NCBI RefSeq assembly: GCF_036898095.1
Contig: NC_090768.1
Coordinates: 49,605,547-49,669,546, forward strand
From: Palaemon carinicauda
Taxonomy: Eukaryota > Arthropoda > Malacostraca > Decapoda > Palaemonidae
Length of the DNA: 64,000 nucleotides
Reading direction: 5' to 3'
Below the pieces are notes generated by a model. The model did no database searches and was not told the DNA's origin. It saw only the letters and a program-made list of their open reading frames with translations. The first letter of the stretch is position 1. Every line of letters starts with the position of its first letter. Below, one piece after another: positions 1-11,269 of this stretch. Both the position numbers and the translations under genes were made by a program.

Positions 1-861
1 GTGAAAGTGCTGCATTTCTTGTGCAACATTCAGGGTAGTCATTATATCATCAATAGTTTGATTTTTTTATCACTCGAGTCTCTCCTTTACTGCTTCCAAG
101 TGATCTAAAGCAAATAACACATTTTCTTTTTAAGATACAAAGTCTCTTCTCTGGATGTTTGTCACTCATAATGTTATTGCATTATTGTAAACTGACTTTC
201 TATATGAACTGGTTTTGTGCTTGGCCTGAAACTTTGAAAAAATATATTGTATTGCATAAATGAACTATTCCTTTAATTTGTCTGGAAACACTAATGGTAA
301 AATAGTATTAAAAGAAATCTTTATTTTGGACCACATACCAGGTCGCGTGTCTTTCATGTTAAAAAAACCTATTGTAGCAATGATATAAGATTGTTGCATT
401 ATTGATTGCACTAAATGAAACATTAGTGGAAAAATAGATCTTATTTGGACATATTGATAATACAGAGGGCCTAAATAATATGACTCCTTTGTTTATACTT
501 GTATTTTGAAGAATTTCAAAGTTGATGATATCTTCCGTAAGATGTTAATTCATACTTAAAACAGTTTTATTTTTTTTTACAACCATCCATTTTGTTATAT
601 AGAGACCCTTAGGTAAATGAAAAATATGGTTGTAAATTGTTGGATTAGGGGAGGAATCATGCGAAAAATGTACTAACTGCTTCAGCACTATGATTGAATC
701 GAGATAGGAGCTTGGTCCAGGAACGAAATTATACTTGTATCTCAAGGTATTTCTTTATACTATTCTTAGCAATTGCGTCAACATATTTACTTTACAGAAC
801 AAGATTGTTTTTGGTGGTTTGTTTGAATTGTTTATGCAGTGTATGACATCATTCATGGCTT
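1..861. other. Upstream intron sequence, nothing recognised
   Basis: AT-rich non-coding sequence upstream of the first receptor exon. A 66-codon open frame at 545-745 on the minus strand has no motif I recognise and no splice context. I see no RNA gene or transposon terminus. It is taken as intron of the type I receptor gene because the exon at 1408 starts with a 3' splice site. Confidence 0.5.
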
Positions 862-1117
862 TTATGTTAGCGTGGAAGTGTTCAAGTTTTCATATCTTGT
901 CAATCTGACACGAGTCTTTTTATAGTTTATATGACATATCTGTTTTGACGCTGTTACTGTTTTTAGAATGATGTAGTTAATTTATTCTCATCATTTATTT
1001 ATTTCCTTATTTCTTTTCCTCACTGGGCTATTTTTCCCTGTTGGAGCCCTTGGGCTTATAGCGTCTTGCTTTTCCAACTAGGGTTGTAGCTTGGCTAGTA
1101 ATAATAATAATAATCTC
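862..1117 (+). mobile_element. 3' tail fragment of a LINE with (TAA)n end
   Basis: This stretch ends in a short TAA/AAT array and is closely similar, in opposite orientation, to the 3' part of the larger LINE at 17842-19462. Both share the block around 'CCAACTAGGGTTGTAGCTT' just before the triplet tail and the segment with 'GACACGAGTCTTTTTATAG' further upstream. It is a 5'-truncated copy with no coding sequence left. The family assignment rests on comparing two copies inside this window. Confidence 0.8.
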
Positions 1118-1407
1118 TTCAATTTTTATGATCTTTGATTTTTATGAAATTTTTCTAACCTTCATATGAATTCTTAGCCTTATCTAAGTCTTGATCCTTT
1201 GTGGTTAGTTTGTAGGCTTACATAGCTTATAGCTTACATTTATGGGTGTATGATGCCATTACAGTTCCAAATTTCATGATAGCTTGGGCTTGGGAGTGTA
1301 TTAAAATAAGGCAATTTATCACTTCTTTACCTTTTAAGTTTAGTACTATTTTATGATGCATGAATATATATTGTGAAGGTAATATATATTTTTATTTTAT
1401 TCCACAG

Positions 1408-1633
1408 AATCAACATGAGTGTGTTTGAATCATTTAGGAAAGTTGACATATATGCTTTGGGACTGGTTTTGTGGGAAGTATGTCGACGGTGTGTATCAAA
1501 TGGCATACGGGATGAATACAAGCCTCCATTTTATGATGTTGTTCCTCATGATCCTAGCTTTGATGACATGAAAAAGGTTGTGTGTATTGATCAGTACCGT
1601 CCAACAATTCCAAACAGATGGACCAGTGACCCG
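1408..1633 (+). CDS. sax: TGF-beta/BMP type I receptor serine-threonine kinase, penultimate exon
   Basis: This exon encodes 75 residues of the C-lobe of a type I TGF-beta superfamily receptor kinase, a membrane receptor that phosphorylates SMADs after ligand binding. Visible hallmarks are the kinase helix motif '[16 protein letters not shown]', then '[18 protein letters not shown]' and '[12 protein letters not shown]', all diagnostic of the type I class. The 'FYDVVP.DPSF..MKKVVC' wording is nearest the ALK1/ALK2 group, whose arthropod member is saxophone; baboon and thickveins types differ here. The acceptor is a pyrimidine-rich tract ending 'TCCACAG' at 1401-1407. The donor 'CCG|GTAAGTG' follows 1633. 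The first base completes a codon begun in an upstream exon outside the window, and the exon ends in phase 0. The frame has no stops. Calling the class is secure; choosing saxophone over another BMP type I receptor is moderately secure. Confidence 0.9.
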
Positions 1634-1776
1634 GTAAGTGTATACATACTTGGTTTTATTCTTTTACCTTGGTCTAGATACAGTACAGGTATTTCATATT
1701 GCAGGTACAGTAGGGTCCCGAATTATGCGAGAATTTGGTTGATCAATAGCCCCATATTTTGAAACGCTATACTGTA

Positions 1777-1951
1777 TTTTTTTCAATATTAAACTTACCC
1801 GATGATCATATAGCTGTCAGCTCTGCTGCCCGACAGAAAAACCTACGGGCGGAATACGCCAGCGATCGCTATACAGGTGGGGGTGTACATCAACAGCGCC
1901 ATCTGTCAAGTAGGTACTCAAGTACTTGATGTCAACACAGAACCAATTTTC
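1777..1951 (+). repeat. DIRS-A left inverted terminal repeat
   Basis: The sequence from 'AAACTTACCCGATGATCATA' through the block ending near 'ACAGAACCAATTTTCT' is the reverse complement of 7860-8030. The extreme outer bases differ between the two repeats, and the ICR carries both versions. Confidence 0.9.
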
Positions 1952-3122
1952 TCTCTGTCGTGCCACTGGCAAGACCTACTAAATACGCTGTTACTAACTG
2001 GATTTGTTTTCACAACTATTTGGTGAAGTACACTATTCCAGTTTTGAGCTTTCGCTGTGCAGGGGTTTTATCTTCATTTCAAAACTTGAACTCGTTTTGG
2101 ATAGTTTTAATTATGGTTTCAAAGAGAGTATGGACTCTCTTTCACTTTTAAATGGCCGACCCTTCCCTTAGACGGAAGTGTGTTTAGGTTTTTAGTAATT
2201 TTGCTTAACACGTTATAGATCTATTTTTTATATCTCTCCGCCTTTATTAGGCCTCTTCGATTAACTTTCCTTTTATTATAAACATATAAAAATAAATTTT
2301 TATGTTTTGTTTATATGCGACCTTTCCTGATAGTAGGCGGTCCTGACTTGGAACCGAAGTTAATCAACGTTGAGCCCGTTATATCGTATTTAACCTTTAA
2401 AGAATTTAAAACTTTTTAAATTTAATGTTTTATGAAAGAATTTCTTTGATAGTCTCGTACTGTTTTCAAAGATGAACTAACGTTTAGTTTTTAGTCTACG
2501 CAGTTGTTGGCGTTCAGGACGTTCAACATGCGCTCTATCGTTACGATAGAGAGAGAGTGTATCACGGTTTCACTTTGCAGTAAGAGTAAACTGATTCTAG
2601 CGTTTCGTTCATTCTTTCTTAGCTTAAATGGTTTAAATTCTAAATTAAAGGAACTTTTTATTTGGAAAACCTTTCAGTTTTTTTTCCTTTAGCAAATATC
2701 ATGTTTTGACGATATATAATTGGGCTCTTCTCTCAGGTGCGAAATCTAGAGAGAAAGAGAGAGATAGAGACGGAGGGAGAGAGAGGAGAAAAAACGTTTC
2801 GTTCAAGCGGGTAACGTTGTTCTCGTTTTACTCTCCTCCCTAGTCGCTGTAGGGGAAGAAGGTAAAACGTTTCTAGGGTTTTATTCTTGTTCCCAGGCTA
2901 TGTGCGGTGAGAGATTGTAAACGTAGTTTATTTGATCTAGTGTTTAGTCTCTTTCCCAGCCATTGAATTCTTTATCTTTATATATGTTTTCTGTTGCATT
3001 ATACGACTGTTTTCGCAATTACTACCTTTTAATGAAGGGTAGGATTGCGTGTTTCAGGTAGAAATCAGTAAAAGTTTCGATTTCAGTGAAATAAGTGCAA
3101 AACAGAAAATCAAAGTGATAAA

Positions 3123-4141
3123 GTGATATGCGCAAAGTGTTACAGTGTTGCGTCCGAGGGTTCGTCTGTTCGTGCCTGTCGTTCACCTAGTCCGGGACCT
3201 CTTGCAAGCTCCCAAGCCCAGGGGAGAAGTAATGTCGAACGACTTATGGGTTCGTCAGGCCTTGATCAACGAACAGACGTTTTTCCCTCCGTGGTTTCGG
3301 GCGTATCTACCCAAGATCGCCCCACCCACACAAAGACGAGGAGCCCATTTACTTCTCGTCTGCGGAAGAGGTTTCTCTTAAGAAACCTTGGACCAAGGTC
3401 TCGCAGCTTATTAAGTGCAAGTCGGTCCCTTCCGCGCAAGTCCAACGGCCCAGGTGTAGCTACTGGGTCAGTTCGGACTCGCTGCAGTCATCCGACGACT
3501 GCACACCTCCCAAGAGAGGCAAGGTGGTACCGCAACAGGCAGTAACTCCGTCTGTTGCCGCACCCGCTGTTTTAGACCCTCAGTCACAACGGACAGTAGC
3601 TCCGTCTGTTGCCGCTTTTGTAGACCCTAAGTGGTCTTTACTGCAGTCTATGCAGACTCAGTTAGCTGCGGTTATGCAGGAGTTTCGTGCGGAGAAGGTT
3701 AACGCTGCACCCGTTAGCCTAAAACCTGCCACGGTTGTGCGCCCAGCTCACGCTGAGGCTGCCTGCTCCCACACTCCGACTGCGGAGAAGGTTGACGATG
3801 CACCCGTTTGCCTACAACCTGCCACGGTTGTGCGCCCAGCAGACGCTGCGGCTGCCTGCTCCCACACTCTGGCTGTGAGAGCTCCTCCACCCATGCGCAG
3901 TCGACCCTGCCAGACGCATGCTGACTCCCACAGACGCACGGAGCACTCCGTTGACGTGCGTGTGCTACCACAACAACAGGAGGGTGGAGTTAAGCTGCCG
4001 TGTTTTGACACGGTGCGTCAGCCTCCGCAACCCACTGTGGTTACCGCCACTCGCCCGCAGCAGACTAGTCAGTCAGGAGTTGAGGCTTCCCCACACAGCT
4101 TTGGTTGTTGCCAGCTCACAGACTGTCAAGCAGTTACATAA
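3123..4141 (+). pseudogene. DIRS-A gag remnant
   Basis: Two overlapping open frames (3123-3545 and 3524-4141) together look like a DIRS gag: low-complexity, Ser/Pro/Arg-rich, with the segment 'VDPKWSLLQSMQTQLAAVM' near residue 30 of the second frame, followed by imperfect repeats of 'KPATVVRP'-type units. A frameshift separates the frames near 3530. Gag is expected to form the particle in which reverse transcription occurs. Identification rests on position and composition rather than a catalytic motif. Confidence 0.55.
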
Positions 4142-5264
4142 CGTTGCCTTCTGGTCTGCTACTTATGCACCAGTGCTGTATGTCCTCTTGTAACTGCTGC
4201 TCCTCGTTCGCCTCACGTCAGAACTTACACTAGGCCTAGCTACTTCGAAGCCGTTGTTGTTAAGCTAGTGCTCTCTCTAGCGTTACGTCGGCTAGGCGAC
4301 TGGTTTTTGCACCAGGAGGAGTTTTAGGGATACAGCCTTTTGATTTCCCTTCTTTTTATCTGGCTTATAGAGCGAGAGTCTGATAGGACACGAGAGAAGT
4401 TCTCAGCTTGGGAGTTCATGCCTCTGCCCAGGTAGACTTCTCAATTCTGGTAGACTCGGCCAGGCGCATAGCCAGGAGACGCTCCAGTTGTTTACAGGTC
4501 AACTTCTCAACTTTTGTCGAGCCTTTGAAGTTTTGCTGTACTATTATGTCACACATAACAAGGCTTCCAGGGATGGTAAATGGCTCCGCTTCAGTCGCTA
4601 ACCCCGTCTGTTGCCACACCTGCTCCCGTAGACCCTAATGGGCTTTGCTGCAAGACATGCAGTCAAAGCTTGTGTCCTTGATAGAGGACTTAATACGGAG
4701 AAGAACCTTCTGGCCAACAACCTTCCTATCGGTTGGTTGTGCGCCCTGTTGACGCTGAGGTATCTTACTCGCGTCCGCCAGTTGAGGTGGTTCCTCAACC
4801 GATGCGACCCAGTGTGGGTTGCCAGTCGCACGTTGACGTTAAGCGACGCTCGGAGGTGGTTGTTGACGTTCAGTGTGTCACTAGGAAGACGTTCAACAAC
4901 CAGCAGAGGTGACTTGTTGTGACGCAGTGCGTCAACCTCAGCAACCCGGTAGGGTGTTGACTGCACAACCCAGACAGTCTAGACAGTTTCGGGTTGAAGC
5001 TGTACTTCCTCGCGTCCCCATGGTTGACAGTTCACAGACTGTGCAGCAGTACCATGATATTGCGTCCGGCTCCGTCACGCATCCACCAGTGCGACCGGAT
5101 TCAGCGAGTCAGACGTTGCCCACTCCGTTGCCGTTTCCTCATCAGTTTCGGATGAGGAACCCTCTGATGAGGACGTTGCTGAACAAGACGATCAACCCCC
5201 AGCCCTGCTATCCATCCAGAAGATGCTGAAGAAGGAACGCTGCCCTGTCAGGCTGTGGATGAGT
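4142..5264 (+). pseudogene. DIRS-A scrambled gag region and deletion of the polymerase palm
   Basis: Where a DIRS element should carry the rest of gag and the first two thirds of reverse transcriptase, there are only about 1.1 kb of broken frames. The sequence repeats motifs of the preceding gag (for example 'TCCGTCTGTTGCC' and 'ACGGAGAAG'-type stretches). None of the polymerase motifs seen in the sibling elements (LDLKDAYF, CFGL, YLDDWL) is present. I infer an internal deletion with some gag duplication. Confidence 0.6.
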
Positions 5265-6139
5265 CTGGTAAGGACACTGTCATCCGTGGTTCAATTTGTG
5301 TCACTAGGAAGACTACACCTCCGTCCTCTTCTATACCATCTAGCTTTTCACTGGAAAAAGGACAAGACGCTAGAAGCGGTCTCGATCCCGGTTTCCGGAA
5401 AGATAAAGTCTGGTCTGACTTGGTGAAAGGACTTTTTCAACCTTAGAAAGGGTCTTCCCCTGACTGTTCAGACTCCCAACCACGTTCTCTTCTCGGACGC
5501 ATCGGACGTAGGCTGGGGTGCGACATTAGACGGTAGGGAATGCTCGGGATTATGGAACTCGAGTCAAAGGACAATGCATTTCAACTGCAAGAAGCTACTG
5601 GCAGTACATCTGACCTGGAAAAGCTTCAGGTCTCTCCTTCAAGGCAAAGTGGTGGAGGTGAACTCGGACAACACACGGCTTTGACGTACATCTCCAAGCA
5701 AGGAGGGACCTACTCTCTGACATGGTACGAGATCGCAAGGGACCTCCTCACCTGGTCAACAGGTCTAGACTTTTCACTAGTAACGAGGTTCATCCAAGGC
5801 AACTTGAATGTCATAGCAGATTGTATCAGTTGGAAGGGACAAATAATTCCAACAGAATGGACCCTCCACAAGGATGTATGCAAGAGACTTTGGGCCACCT
5901 GGAGCCAGCCAACCATAGATCTCTTCGCAACCTCGATGACCAAGAGGCTCCCAATAGTTTGCTCACCTATCCCGGACCCAGCAGTAGTTCATATAGATGC
6001 CTTTCTACTAGATTGGTCACATCTAGATCTATATGCATTCCCTCCGTTCAAGATTGTCAACAAGGTACTGCAGAAGTTCGCCTCTCACGAAGGGACAAGG
6101 TTGACGCTAGTTGCTTCCCTCTGGCCCGAGAGAGAATGA
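5265..6139 (+). pseudogene. DIRS-A reverse transcriptase C-terminus, RNase H and methylase-like region
   Basis: Translation in shifting frames shows the RT connection segment ('GRLHLRPLLYHLAFHW', about 5305-5355) and then the RNase H start 'VLFSDASDVGWGATLDG' (about 5485-5535) with its first catalytic aspartate retained. It continues with 'YISKQGGTYS', the RNase H end 'FIQGNLNVIADCIS' and 'DLFATSMTKRLPIVCSPIPD ... YAFPPF' up to 6139. The last block recurs in the sibling elements after RNase H and resembles the Dam-type methylase segment reported in DIRS elements, although I cannot confirm a catalytic motif. Frameshifts lie near 5690 and elsewhere. It is non-functional without the palm domain. 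Confidence 0.8.
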
Positions 6140-7269
6140 CTCACCGAGGTACTTCGATGGCTAGTAGACGTTCCCAGAACACTTCCCCTAAGGGTGGACC
6201 TTCTACGTCAGCCACGCGTAAAGAAGGTACACCAAGGCCTCCATGCTCTTCGTCTGACTGCCTTCAGACTATCGAAAGACTCTCGAGAGCTAGAGGCTTT
6301 TCGAAGGAGGCAACCAAAGCGTTTGCTAGAGCAAGGAGAACATCCACCCTTAGAATCTACCAATCGAAGTGGGAAATCTTCCGAAACTGGTGCAAGTCAG
6401 TATCCGTATCCTCGACCAGTACCTCTGTAACTCAAATAGCTGACTTTCTCTTATATCTGAGAAAAGAACGATCTCTTTCAGCTCCCACTATCAAGGGTTA
6501 CAGAAGCATGTTGGCATCAGTCTTCCGTCACAGAGGCTTAGATCTTTCCAACAATAAAGATCTACAGGACCTCCTTAAGTCTTTTGAGACCACGAAGGAG
6601 CGTCGTTTGGTTACACCTGGTTGGAATTTAGACGTGGTACTAAGATTCCTTATGTCAGACAGGTTCGAACCGCTTCAATCAGCCTCCCTGAAAGATCTCA
6701 CCTTTAAGACTCTTTTCCTGATATGCTTAACCACAGCTAAAAGAGTCAGTGAGATTCATGCCTTCAGCAAGAACATCGGATTCTCATCCGAAACGGCTAC
6801 ATGTTCTACAACTTGGTTTTCTAGCCAAACACGAGCTGCCTTCTCGGCCTTGACCAATATCGTTCGATATTCCAAACTTATCGTATGGTTGGAAATGAAC
6901 TAGAAAGAGTATTATGTCCTGTAAGAGCTCTTAAGTTCTATTTAAAAACCTTTACGAGGCCCGTCTGAAGCTTTATGGTGTTCGGTTAAGAATCCATCTT
7001 TGCCTATGTCAGAGAATGCTTTATCCTATTTTATCAGACTGTTAATACGAGAAGCTCATTCCCATCTGAATGAGGAAGACCAAGCTTTGCTGAAGGTAAG
7101 GACACACGAAGTTAGAGCTGTCGCAACTTCCGTGGCCTTTAAACAAAATAGATCTCTGCAAAGTATATTCGACGCAACCTATTGGAAAAGCAAATCAGTG
7201 TTCGCATCTTTTATCTTAAGAATGTCCAGTCTCTTTACGAGAACTGCTACACTCTGGGACCATTCGTAG
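6140..7269 (+). pseudogene. DIRS-A tyrosine recombinase, disrupted
   Basis: The core-binding part ('STLRIYQSKWEIFRNWC', 'FLLYLRKERSLSAPTIKGY') is in the frame that runs to 6903. The box A arginine is visible in 'TTAKRVSEIHAFS' (about 6735-6775). After stops near 6900 the C-terminal part resumes at 7000-7269, with the H-x-x-R pair in 'VRTHEVRAVATS' and the 'YWKSKSVFASFILR' segment. In related recombinases the nucleophilic tyrosine sits where this copy has isoleucine (FASF-I-LR). The enzyme would integrate the circular DNA intermediate. Frameshifts plus the missing tyrosine make this copy inactive. Confidence 0.85.
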
Positions 7270-7717
7270 CAACGAGTGCAGTAGTGGTGAGGGCTCGACC
7301 ACTACAATTCCCTAATTCCATAACCTTTTTAATCTTTCTCTTGAAATGTTTTATTATTGTTTTTGGGTTGTCCGGAAGGCTAAGAAGCCTTTCGCATCCT
7401 AGTTGATTTGGCGGGTGGTCAAAGTCATTTCTTGAGAAGCGCCTAGATTAGAGGTTTAGATGAGGACCTTTAGTATGGGTTGCAACCCTTCATACTTCAG
7501 CTCCTAGGAGTCGCTCAGCATCCTATGAGGATCGCGAGGCTCAGTAAGGAAGACGTACTTAAAAAGGCAGAGTAATTGTTCAAGTCGACTTCCTTACCAG
7601 GTACTTATTTATTTTATGTTTGTTATTTTGAATAACTGCTAAAATGAAATACGTAATACTTAGCTCATAATAATGTCAACATGTAATGCTGGTCTCTACC
7701 CACCCCCCTGGGTGTGA

Positions 7718-7812
7718 ATCAGCTATATGATCATCGGGTAAGTTTAATATTGAAAAATGTTATTTTCATTAGTAAAATAATTTTTTGAATATACTTACCC
7801 GATGATCATAAA
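7718..7812 (+). repeat. DIRS-A internal complementary region (ICR)
   Basis: The first half ('AGCTATATGATCATCGGGTA...') is the reverse complement of the left terminus. The second half ('TTATTTTCATTAGTAAAATA ... ACCCGATGATCAT') is the reverse complement of the right terminus. They are joined directly, so the ICR equals the circle junction of the element, the classic DIRS1 signature. Confidence 0.9.
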
Positions 7813-7859
7813 TTAAAGGACCCACCCGTCCTCCCCAATAGAGACCCAGTGGACAGAGG

Positions 7860-8054
7860 AGAAAATTGGTTCTGTGTTGACATCGAGTACTTGAGTACCT
7901 ACTTGACAGATGGCGCTGTTGATGTACACCCCCACCTGTATAGTGATCGCTGGCGTATTCCGCCCGTAGGTTTTTCTGTCGGGCAGCAGAGCTGACAGCT
8001 ATATGATCATCGGGTAAGTATATTCAAAAATTTATTTTACTAATGAAAATAACA
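7860..8054 (+). repeat. DIRS-A right inverted terminal repeat
   Basis: Reverse complement of 1777-1951 over most of its length. It extends rightward through 'TATATTCAAAAATTTATTTT' to about 8054, where similarity to the ICR stops. It contains a consensus 5' splice site (CGGGTAAGTA) in the sense of the host gene. Confidence 0.9.
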
Positions 8055-8850
8055 TTTTCTGTTAAATTGTTCATATGGATAAATAAAAGATTTAAAATGT
8101 TTTAACTTTAACTTGAAAAAATGTAAAATTACAACCAGGATGGGCATAGCCAACATGTGTTTCCCTTATTACACGACCTAAAATTAGGACAAATTTGAAT
8201 AAATTTCAGTCATGTCTGTTATATAAGACATCTGGTGAATAGCATAACCATCACTGTATAGATTAATGTGAGACGACAGGTGAATAGCAAAACCATTACT
8301 GTATAGACTAGCTGTTGTTGTATTGTTGAAACCCGTAAATTAATTAAATAATGGCGATTTTATATCATGTTTCCTAAACACACCAAAAAAGCACACCATC
8401 TAAATTGGAAACTATTGTTGATGATCATAACAAAGTTAAATGAACAGAGGAACTACACATCTATGTCTAAGTTAGGTTTTGCAGCAACAGTATTCATTAT
8501 ATGACGATTTTGTTATTGTTAATGTTGTTTTACTTAATTTTTTCTCAAATTCAAAATAAATGAATGCGATTTATGTGTTTTTCCAATAATGAACAATCTA
8601 ATGCATTAAACAAATGATCAAGGTGATAACTAATGCTATTAGGAGTTTTTAGGATGTTTTACTTAATGTATTTATATACATTCCTACATACATAGCAAAA
8701 CGGTAACCATTTTGTTTGTGTTCAATCAACAAATAAAAACTGCCGCTAATGTCAGTATGATAATTTACTATCATTTTAAGCTGTTACGAAGGATAATTGT
8801 CCATTCCACAACCAAAATACTTTTGTTCCAACATGGAGTACTTACCTTGA
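8055..8850. other. Intron sequence between two elements
   Basis: AT-rich sequence with only short open frames and no repeat terminus or splice context I can support. Confidence 0.5.
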
Positions 8851-9147
8851 ACTACTTTCTTAGGAGTATCTGGGATCTCCTCCCTAACCAACCAAGAATT
8901 TTGCGTAGTTTCCCCTATCTCCGTTTTCCCTTGTCGGGTCCTTCCGTGGCGGATGGATACTCACCCTGAGGCGACCCGGGGTTAGAGTGCGAGAGCGCGC
9001 TGCTAGGTCTGAGTCACCAGTAAGCATCTGGTCGCGGCGTGGATAACATCTCGTCCGACCCGCCATTGTGTTCCACATGTTCCTTTTGTGCTTTCCCATC
9101 CTTTCCTTGTGTTAGTTGTGTTACTTGTGTGTTTGTGTATTCCCTTA

Positions 9148-11258
9148 TGGAATCTCAACGTAGTTGTCCCGGGCCCAAGGCCGGTAAGTCTTGCGGGGCT
9201 TGGCTGTCCAAGCCCGATGTCGACCCGCACAAGTTGTGCTCCTAATGTAGAGGCAATAAGCGCTCGCCTGCCTCCACGTGTTCGGAGTGTGCGTCCTGGT
9301 CGGAGTTGCAGTGGTCCTTCTACGCAACTAAGAAGAAGAAGGCGGCCAAATTGTCTCCTAGTAAGGCGGGTATCAGCTCGCCCTCGATGTCGCCTTCAGA
9401 GAGAGGTTCTCCTTCCCCTTCCCCTACCCAGAGTAGGGGATGAGGCAAGTCCGTTGCGGGAAAACGGCCCATTGCCGTTCCCCATGAGTCCGATATTGGG
9501 GATGCTAATTGTATTGTGCCTACGCAGACGAGTTGGGTGTCTGCTAGTGTGACGGAAGTGCTCCGTGGACGAGGTTCTGGTGCCAGCAGGACCTGTCTCC
9601 AGTGAAGACCCGGTGTGGGGGAGGTCAGAAACAGCTCCTCCCCCCCCCCCCTCATCGTGGCAGTGTTTTGCAGGAACAGCGGTTTCCGGGGGCGGGCGAG
9701 ACAAAGAAAGGCAGGCCATGTGCTCTTCAGACCCCGACTCCATTGTGTGAACGGCGCCAAGGATGCCCTTCAGACCCCGACTCCATTGTGTGAACGGCGC
9801 CAAGGATGCCCTTCAGGTCACCCATGCGGCAAGAAGAGGAGTTCGCGGGCTGGTTTGCCTCTCAAGGGGCACTACGCACGCCCTCGGCTTCGCTACCGCC
9901 AGACTTCATGCAGCCCGTAACCCCGGTAGAAAAATCACGAGCCCCTAGGTTAGTGGCAGACGACAGACAGCTCCTCTTCCTCTTCATCTACCTCGGAAGA
10001 TTCCTAGTCCTATAATTCGTCATCGTCGGAGAATTCCAGCGGCCAGGAGGTGAGAAGGGGGAGGAAGAAGGCAAGCTCATACGCAGGCCCTTCGAGGAAG
10101 AAGGCCAAGATTACGAGAAGGAAGAATAAGAAGAGGAATTCTTCCAAGAAGAAGTATATTAAAGTGGCTTTTCCCCCTTGCGGGTCGAGCTGGGCTCCTG
10201 CCGCTCCCGTGCCTGCCTCAGTGGCCGCTGGAGCCACTTCCGTGCCCTTGCCCGTGTCTCTTTGGCTCCGTCCGTCCGACGGATGCAGCCGTTGGCACAA
10301 TTCAACTTTCCCTTGCCTTTGCCCGGGAAGTCACCGGCTCCATCCATCCAGCAGAGGCAGCCGCGGGCGCGACCCAGCAGCATGGCACCCGCGCCCTTTC
10401 TCTCACCGGCTCCGTCCAAGCTACGGATGCAGCCGCTGGCACAAGATAATTCCACGGATTTCCCCGGGAGGGGGTAGACCCATGACGGCTACCTCCATCG
10501 AGCCGGCCTGAAGTAAGGGATACGTCCGCCCCCGTGGATCCATCCGTGATCAAGGATGCAGCCGACACGGAGGATCAAGTGGTTGAGGGTTTGTTGGACA
10601 TCAGTGAGTGTTCCCTGGATGAAGTGTCCTCCTAGAAGGTCCTGGCTCTGATCCGGCACCATCACAGATTAGACGAGCCTAAACCATCGTCAGAGCAGGC
10701 TTGGCTTTCGGGTTTGGGAAGGATGGTAGATGTTCCGGTGCAGCAGAAGCCATCCTTGACCCTACCCCTAGCGCCTGACGTGGCCCTAGGTATGGAACAT
10801 GTCGACCAGTTTGTAGCAGGACACAAGAACTTCCTAAGAGCCCAAGGGTTCTTCAAGCTCCTGCCTGGACTGAGGACCCAGAAAAGGTTTTATGTTCCGG
10901 ACGGACGTCACGCAGGACCCGCACCTTAGAAGCAGCCGTCACGATGTTAAACCAGGGCAGTACAGAAGAAAGGAGCCTTACTGCCCCAGTGGTCTTCTCG
11001 CGAGCGGAGGCTGCCATGATGGAGGACACTTCACAAGATATCGTAAATGTGACCTCCTGGCTGGACTGGTGGGCGTGGACCCTGGCAGGGTTCCAGCTAT
11101 CCCACGATCTATCAGTGCTGGAAAATCAGGCCCTACTGCAGGAACTCATATGTTCGGGAGGGAAAGCTATGAAATTCCTTACTTTCCAGTCACTAACCCA
11201 GACGGCAAACTGGGTATTAAGGAGGAGGGATACAGTCCTTAACAGGCGAAGTTTCTAA
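9148..11258 (+). pseudogene. DIRS-C gag pseudogene
   Basis: The N-terminal part has a cysteine-rich motif: after a start at 9148, 'SCGAWLSKPDVDPHKLCS', then an in-frame stop at about 9243, then 'TCSECASWSELQWSFY'. The C-C...C-C spacing suggests a small zinc-binding domain. Further along come Ser/Pro-rich and Lys-rich stretches (about 10050-10160). A C-terminal domain follows with 'AMMEDTSQDIVNVTSWLDWW' and 'GGKAMKFLTFQSLTQTANWV' (about 11010-11220), homologous in pattern to the DIRS-B gag C-terminus ('ATSWLDIWLGTLG', 'SGTRPIKFLAHQVSNLWANT'). Multiple stops and frameshifts show it is dead. Confidence 0.75.
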
Positions 11259-11269
11259 GAAATGCTCCG

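Larger units (their letters stand above)
1777..8054 (+). mobile_element. DIRS-A: DIRS1-like tyrosine-recombinase retrotransposon, internally deleted
   Basis: This element is about 6.3 kb and lies in the receptor intron in the same orientation as the gene. It has the layout known for DIRS1-type elements: inverted terminal repeats at both ends, gag, reverse transcriptase/RNase H, a Dam-methylase-like region, a tyrosine recombinase, and an internal complementary region (ICR) before the right repeat. The ICR matches the two element ends fused together, which fixes the boundaries to within a few bases. No target duplication is visible, as expected for recombinase-mediated integration of a circle. 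The reverse transcriptase palm is missing and the recombinase has lost its tyrosine, so this copy is dead. The same family appears again at the right edge of the window. Confidence 0.9.

Noticed and set aside
545..745. 66-codon minus-strand frame as an exon of an antisense gene
   Set aside because: Single short frame in AT-rich intron with no motif or splice context.
9565..9920. Several short plus- and minus-strand frames between 9.4 and 9.9 kb
   Set aside because: Overlapping shadows of the broken DIRS-C gag containing C-runs and a 43-bp local repeat at about 9734-9810; no independent support.
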